From Coprinus comatus (Eukaryota > Basidiomycota > Agaricomycetes > Agaricales > Agaricaceae): DNA of 64,000 bases. The notes beneath the pieces are model-generated. The model ran no database searches. It had not been told where the DNA came from and worked only from the letters and a program-made list of their open reading frames with translations. Where the stretch lies: positions 682,001-746,000 of the forward strand of contig JAWPGT010000013.1 in NCBI GenBank assembly GCA_034638255.1, given 5' to 3'. Positions 36,420 to 45,821 of the stretch are shown here, one piece after another (positions within the stretch are counted from its first letter, which is position 1; every line of letters begins with the position of its first letter). The translations under genes and the position numbers were made by a program.

Positions 36420-37600
36420 CATTGCTATAATATATATAAGGTAAGCTAGCCTTGGAGCTTGTCGCAAACTTCAACTTCTTTCCCCCATTTTTTTCTCCTG
36501 TGGCAGAAACCCTGTGTCAAGTTAAAACCATGCTGAGGGCCCCAGCTAATGGTCTTGTGCGGCGACTGCTACAGTTTTCTCCCTCTTTCCCTCTCAACTC
36601 TATTTTAATTCTCATTTTCTCTTCTACTCTTTAACTATCATATTAACCCCTTGCATTCTTAATCATTTTGTCCACTGTACCATATGGATTTAGGCAAGTT
36701 TTTCTTCATGTTTTATATTACTAATTATATTTTTATTTAGAATGTTTGATAGAATACCTAATCAATGGTTCTACATTTTGGCTCTTAGGTATGAAGTATT
36801 TGTCCAATTTCTCGATTTGTTACTAAGAAATCTCATTATATTTACTAGGAGTTATTTTGATCTAATATTGTACTTACTAATTTCTCTCTACTAGACATTG
36901 ATTTTTTGTCAACAATTTTCAAGTAAGTCATTAATATATAGCTTTAATTATCATACTAACTTTGTTTTGGTTTCTATAGGTCTTTTTCTATAACTATTTC
37001 TGATATTTTTCTAGTAAGTCATAACTTATCTTATGTTTTAAGTTCATATTAAATCTGTTGGTTAGTATACTTTGGCCAAAGAGTTTGTTGATAGCTATAG
37101 GTATATTTAGTTTATCTTCTAAGCTCAGCTGATAACTTTTGCTTCTAGATTATTGTTGTCGGACTATCTTGTTTCTAATGGTTTTAGTAAGTGATTATTT
37201 GTCTAGTCTTTTAAACTTAATATTAAATGTATTTGTTTGTATACTAGAGCTAAAGAGCTTGTGAATAGCAATAGGTATGTTTGGTATATCTTCTAGGCTT
37301 GGCTAACGACTTTTGTTTTTAGATTATTGGCCTCTTTCTATTATATTAATTTTTTTTTTACTTTTATTTGTATCCTTTACAATCGTTTTTGCTTATAAAA
37401 TTAGTGGACTGTGCACCCACTAGCTTTATAAGCAAAGGTTTTTTCATTTCTTTTTTGACTCATAATAAGAAGTTCACACAAACTTCTTATAATAAGTCTT
37501 TTTTTCTTTTTTTTGTGGTTATTTTTTATATATGTACTATATATATATACTCATCTAATTGTATTTTTTTGCTACATCACTACTCTAACCCTAACCCCAA
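36420..37600 (+). ncRNA. Candidate structured non-coding RNA of KDZ elements, copy 1
   Basis: Order: TATA-like ATATATATAAGG (36,430); a block shared with KDZ-2, CCCTGTGTCAAGTT and TGAGGGCCCCA (36,510-36,545); hairpin H1 (37,391-37,433, 17-bp arms GCTTATAAAATTAGTGG / CCACTAGCTTTATAAGC); hairpin H2 (37,457-37,498); T-rich spacer; then CTAACCCTAACCC at 37,585-37,597, complementary to TTAGGG telomere repeats. KDZ-2 carries the same parts in the same order on the corresponding strand. There is no protein frame. Transcription is not shown; the RNA interpretation rests on order and arm conservation. Confidence 0.4.
37036..37330. repeat. Tandem duplication, two units of about 170 bp
   Basis: The segment from TTTTAAGTTCATATTAAAT to TTCTAGATTATTG (37,036-37,155) recurs at 37,207-37,328 with about 75-80 percent identity by eye. 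Both end in ACTTTTG(C/T)TT(C/T)TAGATTATTG. Confidence 0.75.
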
Positions 37601-37762
37601 TATGAGTACCCAAGTTAATATATATATATAAGTTTGATTTCTTAATACTATCAAACTATTGTCAAAGTATAGCGATACTAATTTCTACTTAATAATGATA
37701 GCTGACTATACTTTATTACTTATTTAGAGAATAAATGAATTGATTAAAGAAATATTAAAGGG

Positions 37763-38490
37763 CTAAGTACGAGTATTTTTGCTCTTTGCCTCAACAGCCT
37801 GCAACCTCTCTTTAAGTTCTTTTAACTCTATATCTCTTTTTAAGATCTCATCTTTTGCTTTTTCAACCTCTTTTTTCGCCTCATCCAAGTCCTTAGCCAT
37901 TCCCTTTGTATCTCCTCTTTTAGCAATTACCAACATATTTACCATTTTACAAAAATCATCAATAAGTTCAATTGTTTCTTCTTTACCCTCTCTTCATAAT
38001 CTTGGAGAACTATAGTGGCTATCTGTTAGAACTCCTGTTGAAGGCTGTGAGAGAATAATAGTATATGAGTCTGTTTCCTGTGCAAATCTCTTAACCTATA
38101 ATATATTGTCAATAACAAAACCTCTGACATAAGTAGAACTAGTCATACCGATGCTATAAGACCAGGAAGTAATCACCTATATCATTTACTTCTATCAGTT
38201 GCATTGACTTTCAATGGTCTTAGCTCTCTTGGTCTCTGAATAACTAGATTACTATTATTAACATAGATTTTAAAAGTAAATAAAAAAACAATACTTACTC
38301 CACTTTTCATTTCCCCTCATTGCTCCTTCTACAAAACCAAACTTGTTCTTTTGTTCTTTTTCTTTAGCTTTGGAACCTCCACTTATCAAGAACCTAGAAG
38401 ATAGGAAATTACTTGAGGTTCCTGCTGGTGTAGGTGTATTGTTATTTGAGGCAGTTGGAGTCAAGCTACCATCTGAGCTACAGTGATGGA
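37763..38490 (-). pseudogene. Small coiled-coil protein of KDZ-1, probably frameshifted
   Basis: The 3' exon encodes MVNMLVIAKRGDTKGMAKDL followed by about 40 residues of charged heptads (AKKEVEKAKDEILKRDIELK). An upstream exon begins MTPTASNNNTPTPAGTSSNF and contains AKEKEQKNKFGFVEGAMRGN. The intervening part needs a frameshift near 38,000 (DYEE to REGKEETIEL). No family recognised. Confidence 0.4.
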
Positions 38491-39143
38491 TCAGTCATCG
38501 TGACAACAAAAATGGATTCATTCATTTGTAGTGAAATAAAACAGCAGCATGTAAAAAAAATGTCATCAATCTGTAGCTAAATACTTAAAGTGTAAGAATG
38601 TATAATTTTTTGAACCTTTATAAGACTACAGAAAGAAAAATTGAACAAGTTCTTCGAGAGGCCAAAATCATACCTAGATCAATCGCCGTGACACGATGAC
38701 ACATCACTAATCAACTGATCATTTATAATGATCCAATTCATTCACTACTAATGGTACTTAGTAAGCTGTACTAAGGCCACCCACCTCGCCAACAAAAATT
38801 AATTTACTAAATACAATCTTGTCTACAATATTCTAATTTTTATACAGGGGTAGTAACAACATGCTTGACTGATAATTAAGCCCAATTTTAGGATTGTTGT
38901 GTTGTTCATAGCTTCTCAGTTGTCCAATCCATTTTTGAGAGCCATCAATTTTGATAGATTTTGATAATTTTCCCCACATTTTTCGCAAATTTCTTACTCT
39001 ATTATGCCTAAAATCAAAATACAGTGTAATAGTAAGATGTATATTGGATATCTGAATAATATTCTACAATTTTGCATTACTTGGATAAGATTTCGCACAG
39101 GAGGAGCAGAATTATGTTTCCAGTGTCATGTTGAGTGATCGTG

Positions 39144-39386
39144 TCACAGTGACTGATCCATGACTGTATACTCAACTTCATCAAACTCACTAGACCGAAT
39201 TAAGTTTTCTGTTGCTGGAGAGGAGAGCCAATCCTCAGTTTGTATAGGAGTAATGGGAACAAGAATATGAGTGTCGTTAAAAGCCCTTTGTGGAGTTGCT
39301 GGAGTGTTTTGGCTATTTTCTTCATCTGGTTCTAAGTTCTCTGGAGAGTCCTCTCTAGTTGTTTCATCTATAGTACTATCTCCCAT
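39144..39386 (-). CDS. Small acidic protein of unknown function
   Basis: 80 codons, MGDSTIDETTREDSPENLEP.., Asp/Glu/Thr-rich, no cysteine, no membrane segment. It lies upstream of the transposase on the opposite strand and could be the 3' exon of the small basic protein at 39,476-39,622. Confidence 0.35.
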   Translation of the reverse strand: MGDSTIDETTREDSPENLEPDEENSQNTPATPQRAFNDTHILVPITPIQTEDWLSSPATENLIRSSEFDEVEYTVMDQSL

Positions 39387-39475
39387 CTCTCTCTCTATAA
39401 CTTCCTATAACAGCTAACTTTAGTCTATAGGCATAAAAAACTCCAATCAATTGTACCTACATTTGAAGTCAAAAT

Positions 39476-39622
39476 TCATTCTTTTTTCTTTCCAGAACAT
39501 TGACAATTTTTCTTGAGAGGTTGGTTAGGGCATACTCTGCATGTAGGAGGCTTTCTTGTCTTCTTAATACCTATAGGAGTATCCTGGACTTTTTGTGTTG
39601 GTTGGCGAACTCTGGAACCCAT
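39476..39622 (-). CDS. Small basic Cys-cluster protein
   Basis: 48 codons from ATG at 39,622: MGSRVRQPTQKVQDTPIGIK, then Lys/Arg-rich sequence and CRVCPNQPLKKNCQCSGKKK (C-x2-C..C-x-C). Such a basic peptide with a zinc-binding cluster could bind DNA. It is divergent from the transposase, with about 85 bp between the start codons. Confidence 0.4.
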   Translation of the reverse strand: MGSRVRQPTQKVQDTPIGIKKTRKPPTCRVCPNQPLKKNCQCSGKKKE

Positions 39623-39943
39623 AGTTGAACTTATGTAACTTGCATCACTACTTTTGTGTGATTACTAGTATTATGTCATATTTTGTTCAACTTACCTTTT
39701 TTTCCTATGGGCAAACGACAAAGACAAGTATCTGAAGATTTCCAGCCCATTCTATCTCTTAATTCTCCACCTGAACCATTTGCTTCTTTAACTATTCTTG
39801 ATAATCCTCCTAATCAAATATTACACACACCCCAAAAAAAGCAACAACTACACAAAAAAGGTTATACAAGACAGCACAAATCTAGGAAATCCTCTGTTTC
39901 TGTTTCTTATACAGTTGAAGATCAGATACCTTCTACTTCTGGC

Positions 39944-40471
39944 TGTTATAATCTTGCCTATACCTCCGTTTTGGTATAGACAATGCTATGATGGACCTCT
40001 TCAAGGTGCTTGTAGGAGGAGAACGTCTACTCTTACTGAGACTACTTTCAGGGGATGACCTCCACAGTACTTAGACTGTAGATCACAGGTATTCCTTACT
40101 AGTAAGCCGTTTGTGCAGGAGTTAGAGCTGACTCCGAGTTCTAGGGTTATCAAGGTAGAGGCAGAACAATGATAGCAAGTAGAATGGAAGACTTAGAGTA
40201 TTAAGCTGAAGCTTAATCTCTGTCACTGTCCATATATTTATACAACTACGATGTACAGGTTGTAGGTTGTGCATGATACATGTGAGACAGGGAGGTGAAA
40301 CTATCTACAGCTGAAACGGTGAGTGAAACGACAAGTGGAAGTCCGTAGAAAGTACTAGTCCAAGGCTATATGAAACAGTAGTCCAAGGCTATGTGAAACG
40401 AGTAAGAGAAAGTACACTATCGTCCATCATTAGTTCTAATGATTAGTCATGATAAATATGAAACCGTAACA
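39944..40471 (-). mobile_element. Solo LTR-A in the KDZ transposase gene
   Basis: 528 bp, TGTTATAATCTTGCC..GAAACCGTAACA, TSD CTGGC (39,939-39,943 and 40,472-40,476). A TATAAATA-type box is on the minus strand near 40,238. Confidence 0.95.
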
Positions 40472-41833
40472 CTGGCCTTTTATTTGGTTATGAAGAAACT
40501 GAAAATATATCGTCTCAAGAGCCTAGACTCCAAACACTTGTTTTACAAGATTCCTATACCAAGTTTGTAGATGGAGTGCTTACTGAAGCTATTCCATTCC
40601 ATCGCATTACTTCAACTATATATCTAGTTCAAGGATGGAACTCAAGAACTGCTACCTTAACTGTGAGTTTTTTTAATAGTATTGTTAATAATGATTAAAA
40701 GATTAAATATTAGGGCAAATGGTACCATTTACAATTGGATTACTCAACAAGTCCACCTATACCAATTTGTTATTGTGGTCTTGGTATATCGATAGGTCAA
40801 TGTGTCCATTCAAGATTTCTTATTGAATATCCTGAAAATTTTGACCAACCAGAAGGTTTGGCTTTAGCTTTGAATATTTAACTTTTTTTAACTATTTATT
40901 CTAGATCTTGATTCTGATATTATAATCTTTTCAAGAGAACAGATTGAAGATGGATTTTTGAATCTCTTTTCTGTTTCATCAAAAAATGACCCTCAATCAA
41001 CAAAAAGTCGGTCTATAACTTGTTATGAGGGCCCAGATAACGGTATTGGAAAATGGAGCTGTAATAAGGACCCTGGGTCAAAATGCTCTCATATCCAAAG
41101 ATCAATTCTTTATTTCAATCGAAGAGGTTTTTCTACACTATCTAAAGCTATTGATGATGAGTCACAAGGTAAAATGCTTATTTATTTAAACTTGTTAATA
41201 TATATTATTAACAATCATTTCATTAGATAATATACCAGCAGTTCAAGTTGCTGGGATTAGAACAAGCAAACCTATTTCCTATCAACCAATTCTCCCACCT
41301 TTATCATTTCAGATTCCATCAGATAACTCTAACTTATATATAGAAGCTCCTCCAACCACTAATATTCCTCCTCTCATCTTACTTCACCCATCATCAAGAT
41401 GTTCTTGTGGACAAATGTATGATAGTACATTTCCAGCATATGAGCTGGAATGTATTGTTTATGGTCTTACAAAAGCCATGAGAACAAAGATTCAACTTCA
41501 AAAATGCTTACTTTGCAATAAAAGTCGCTACCAGGCTATTGGACCAGATTGTTGGGAAAAAGGAATATTCAATCTCAACAACCATTCTTTATTTTCTCAT
41601 GATCTCCTTGAAGATTATACGATCTCCTATTCAACTTCTGAAACACCTTTTACTGCTTGGGTCAAAGTTATTTCGGCTAGATACCAAAAGTATCAAAGCT
41701 CTGTTGGATTTGTGGATGAGAAAATCTTTCGTTCTGCTTGGTTTGGATATGCTTCCCTTCTTCTACTTGAAGAAGATATGAAATGTCCAACCTGCAAAGA
41801 TTTTCCAGAAACAGTAATTTGGGATGGTGTTAC

Positions 41834-42142
41834 TGTCAGTGAATTATTATTGGGGTAAACTCGCAGATCTGATTCCTGTTATCACTTCTCTATGATATCC
41901 ATGTGCTACTGTTTGTCACCTGTCCTCCTCATGTTGTTCCCATCTGTCAATCTTTTATTATCACATGTGAATTACTTGTTGTATATATATGTCACATACA
42001 AGTCCTGTAGTCCTTGTCTGCTTACACCCGAATACAAGTCCTGTAGTCCTTGTCTGCTTACACCCGAATACAACGCTTGTGGCATCCTACACTCAGCTAA
42101 GGTGTTCACCTCAGTACTTTACATCTTCGTCATATTCCAACA
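41834..42142 (+). mobile_element. Solo LTR-F in the KDZ transposase gene
   Basis: 309 bp, TGTCAGTGAATTATTATTGG..ATATTCCAACA, TSD GTTAC (41,829-41,833 and 42,143-42,147). It contains a direct duplication of about 31 bp, CAAGTCCTGTAGTCCTTGTC (41,999 and 42,030). Excision joins VIWDGVT to LAFNKKNLQKSLYSPTT. Confidence 0.95.
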
Positions 42143-43559
42143 GTTACTTTGGCTTTTAACAAAAAAAACCTACAAAAATCACTCTACTCTCCTACAACTA
42201 TCTCCTCCGACTCTCTTATCCAAAATTGTTCATATCCCAAAAATCAAGCTCTAGTTACAGATGTAACTTGTCGGAAACTACTCAAGTCAATATTTTGCGA
42301 ACCACTCAACCTTATTACTCCTTCCAAAAACAAAAATTTGGAAGATGAATCAACAGATGATGAATCTCAAACTACAATTACAAAAGGCCTTCAAAAATTA
42401 CTATCAAAACTTTCAAACCTTCCAGTTCTTCAAAAAATGCTAGAAAAGGAAAATAAAAGTTTAGGTGCATTGTTCAACTGACATTGTACTGAATCTGCTT
42501 TATCTAAGTCAAAAGGGGGATGCTCTAAGGAAGTTGTTAGTTTTTTCTATCAGGTATTTATTGTTTATACATAAATTATCTATCAATTACTAATGTTTAT
42601 TGTAGCTTAGCAGTAACAATTCAATACTTCAAGTAATTAACTGACAATCACTATTCAAATTAGAGGATTTTCTCAAAAATCCCTCTGACAAAATAAAACT
42701 TGATCGGTTATGCTGTATACCATCTTTATTTTGGCTACTTAACTATGAAAGAAAACAGCAACTTTATTGGGATGACTCTATCCTTGGAGTTTGCCAATGG
42801 TTAAAAGAGAAATGTCAAGTTGCAATGGCAAAGATTATTAAATATTCTTCTCCTCCAATGATTGATAATATCCAAACTATAGATGGAGGGTGGCAAAAGG
42901 TAATGTAAACTTATTTTATAGTATTCTCAAGTTATCTTATCTTATAATTTATAGAGTGGTTGTAAATATAGTATACCACAAGTTTGGTATCGGCCACAAT
43001 ATCCTGGTCTAAAATATGAAGCAGAAAAAGAACCAAAGGAAAGAGGTGGAAAATGCAACAAGTATTATAGTACCTATGGTGAAAAAGGATTAACTGGAGG
43101 AATTATGTGTGCATGGTGTACACACTCGATATGCTATGGATATCATTGCATTCCCTCAAGTGAAGGAAGGAATGATGTTTTTTCAGCAATGATAACAAGA
43201 TGGCCTATAGCACCAAAATATGTCATTTATGACTTTGCATGCCAGCTTGGACCATATTGTCGAGCAAGAGAGCCAGACTTCTTCATGGATACATCATTTC
43301 TTATTGATAATTTCCATTCTACAGGACATAAAGCCTGTAGTGCTGCCTATTTTCTTAGGACTTACTCAGAAAGCCAACCATCACTAGGGTGACTAAACTC
43401 AAGTGCAGCTGAGTGTGGTAATGGAGAACTTACTTGGATAAGAAAATCAGTTAGATATATGGGTCAAGAAAGAGCCATTTTGTATACTGCTGTATTTCTT
43501 TCACTATGGAATAGGGCAAGAATTCTGAACCTTCTAAAAATATAGATAATCTTTAAATA

Positions 43560-43818
43560 TAATACTTTTCTACAACTCTGCTACTAAAATGACCTATGAT
43601 TTTATAAAAGATAGAAAGATTTTACTACTTTGTTGTACAAACTAACTATAACTCTGTTGAAAATAGTAAAATCTCACTACTTTGTTGTAGAAATCAACTA
43701 TGATTTTGGAAATAATGGTAGAATCTTACTACTTTGTTGTAGAAATCAACTACAACCTTATTGAAAATTGTAAAATCTTATTATGCTGTTGTACAAATCA
43801 GCTATGATTGTAGAAAAG
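43560..43818. repeat. KDZ-1 right subterminal repeat array
   Basis: Four units of about 65 bp, each with CTACTTTGTTGTA(G/C)AAA, TCAACTATGATTTT and TAAAATCTTACT-like parts. It mirrors the left array in spacing. Truncated by LTR-B at 43,819. Confidence 0.7.
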
Positions 43819-44333
43819 TGTTAAGAATGGGGATTGGAGATGAGCTAGCGACGTCGGATTGAGGCTTTGGCTTCAACATATGTGTTGCGCCCTTCCGATA
43901 CTGCGATTAGCCTCACTTGCAAGAGGACTGAACAGTCAGAAAGAATGTCAGAAGGAATTATGGAGGAGAGTAGAGAGCAAGAGAAGAGACAAGATTGACT
44001 TAGAGTCAGAACAAGACAGAGACAGAGATGAGTGCAGATACTATGTTGATATCAGACTAAAGAATGTACAGGAGCGACTAGCGATTAAATACATTGTTTA
44101 CCAATATTGGAATATAACATATCAAAACATATGATAACAGAACAATGGGCCGACATACTAAAAGGATGATGCCGACCAAAAAGGGAAATAGCTGAAACAG
44201 GAAGTTGGGATGGAACAAGCAAATAAGTAACCAAGGCCCAAGAGGTCGGCAACCGACAACGAGATTAACAGTCGGAACTGTCGGAAGGTCGGAAGATGTG
44301 TTGGGAGGTCAGTCAGTGGCACGGTACATGACA
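43819..44333 (-). mobile_element. LTR-B, second copy (3' LTR side)
   Basis: 515 bp, TGTTAAGAATGGGG..CGGTACATGACA, followed by GTGCCCCCCCATTAAGG, the reverse complement of a polypurine tract. The left flank AAAAG has no partner at the far side. Confidence 0.8.
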
Positions 44334-44534
44334 GTGCCCCCCCATTAAGGCCGAGCCCTCGAGGACTTAGAGTGATGAACGTGGAAAGTTAAAGTGACAG
44401 CAGGGAAGTGAAGTTGGAAGCATGTGGTCACCATGTGGTAAAAAGAAGTTGAGAAGTCGCCGCGTGTCGGGCACGTGACGATCGGCACAGGACCTAAAAG
44501 GAATGGGGTTTGGTGAGCTAAGTCCCCAGTCCCC

Positions 44535-44870
44535 ATGTCAGCACAACACACCAACCCCAACAGTAATGATGATGTCCAGGAGTTGGACAGGCAGATCTGT
44601 GAGCTCACAGCTTGTCAGGCAGTGGTGGCGGCAGCAGTGGTGCCCCCCCCAGTTACAGTTGACCCGACACCAGCGGCCGTGGCCAGTGTCGAGGCAACCC
44701 TGCCTCGTGTTCCCAGCACCCCGGTCCTCGCACCATTTCCTATTCTGATGCCCCCGCCCATCACGCCAAGCATTTCTGGAAGTTCGGCACAAGCTTCACA
44801 AGGAGGGGACGGAATGGTGAAGAGGAGGAGGGACTTGGATGGAAAGACGTCGGCGACGATGATTTGAGCC
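44535..44870 (+). pseudogene. Antisense frame at the 3' end of gypsy-B, copy 2
   Basis: MSAQHTNPNSNDDVQELDRQ, then an Ala/Val/Pro-rich part, LPRVPSTPVLAPF, LMPPPITPSISGSS and GMVKRRRDLDGKTSATMI. The order PSTP, PPPIT, VKR..DGK.SA matches copy 1 at 20,906. The leader 44,334-44,530 matches 20,703-20,900 and has CCTAAAAGGAA about 30 bp before the ATG. The frame is cut at 44,870 where RT sequence on the other strand begins. Confidence 0.5.
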
Positions 44871-45821
44871 TCAGGGACCCAATGAGTAAGCATAGGAGCA
44901 CAAGTAAACACTTTTTTGAGAGCATTGAAAGCATCCCAAGCTTTGCTGTCAAACAACCAAGCAACACCCTTTTGGGTAAGCCTTGTCAGAGGGACAACGA
45001 TGTCAGAATAACCATAGATAAAGTGCCGATAGAAGTTCACAAAACCCAAGAAAGATTGAATGTCCTTTACCTTTTTCGGTTTGGGCCAGTCTTGAATAAT
45101 TTGAACCTTGTCCTGAGCCATAGTAAGACCTCCAGAGCTGAGAATGTAGCCAAGATATTCCACCGATTCGGAATGAAATTCACATTTGTCGGCACGAGCA
45201 TAAAGACCATGCTTGCGCAGATGTTTGAGAACTTCACGGACATGTTTTTTATGAGAAGCAATGTTGTCAGAATAAATGAGAATGTCGTCAAGATAGATGA
45301 CTACACAGACATTGAGCATATCTGAAAAGATGTTGTTCATAAAACGTTGAAAAGCGGCAGGAGCATTGGTAAGCCCAAATGGCATGACAAGCCATTCAAA
45401 TGAACTGTAGCAAGTTTGGAAAGCCGTTTTCCATTCATCACCTTTGGCAATACGAATGAGATGATAAGCATGACAGAGGTCAATCTTGGTGTAGATATGA
45501 GCCTTTCAGGGAGAGTCTAAGAGGTTGGAAATGAGTGGAAGTGGGTAATGGTCCTTTTTAGAGATGCAATTAAGACCACGGAAATCAACACAGAGTCAGA
45601 GGGAACTGTCCTTCTTTTTTATGAAAAGAATGAGTGTGGCATGAGAAGAAGAAGATTGTCAAATGAAACCAAAAGTTAAGTTCTTGTCAATGAACTCATG
45701 TAAGGCCTTGAGCTCAATTTGTGACAGCAAATAGAGCACACTGATAGGTGGTGAGGTACCTTCCTCAAGATCAATCTTAAGGTTGTAAGGTTGGTGAGGT
45801 GGTAATGTGTCAGCTTTGGCT

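Larger units (their letters stand above)
39707..43545 (+). pseudogene. KDZ-family transposase with N-terminal Cys-cluster domain, broken
   Basis: The start at 39,707 (MGKRQRQVSEDFQPILSLNS) leads a basic region, then Cys-cluster exons: CYCGLGISIGQCVHSRFLIE, SCNKDPGSKCSHIQ, RCSCGQMYDSTFPA and CPTCKDFPETVIWDGVT. These resemble the CxC modules that precede KDZ transposases. The catalytic part reads YVIYDFACQLGPYCRAREPD (first Asp), FLIDNFHSTGHKACSAAYFL (second Asp) and NSSAAECGNGELTWIRKSVR (Glu). Solo LTR-A and LTR-F insertions are removed exactly by their TSDs and the flanking frames then connect. In-frame TGA codons after GALFN and after QPSLG make this copy non-functional. Confidence 0.85.
25623..43818. 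mobile_element. KDZ-1, giant DNA transposon with TET/JBP cargo (right end lost)
   Basis: The left end is GGGGCAGGAGACT, a short AT spacer, then TGGTAACAAACAG and ACTAGTTGTTATAAATGG, shared with both ends of KDZ-2. Subterminal arrays of about 60-65-bp units lie at each side (25,860-26,115 and 43,560-43,818). Between them are a KDZ-family transposase (plus strand, right end) and cargo on the minus strand: an unknown coiled-coil protein, a TET/JBP dioxygenase, Cys-rich proteins and small frames. The right terminal inverted repeat is missing; an LTR-B starts inside the array at 43,819. Several copia and LTR fragments lie inside, so 18.2 kb includes insertions. Confidence 0.72.

Noticed and set aside
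36172..36640. Plus-strand frames of about 60 codons near the polypurine run GATGGGGGGGGAG
   Set aside because: No recognisable pol end or LTR boundary could be fixed, and part of it belongs to the conserved KDZ non-coding module.
43818..43819. True right end of KDZ-1
   Set aside because: No terminal inverted repeat (GGGGCAGG..) or 8-bp duplication is present; the array is cut by an LTR.
44345..44800. Minus-strand frames across the antisense-frame region
   Set aside because: They are shadows of the plus-strand frame; the RT reading only becomes real right of 44,868.
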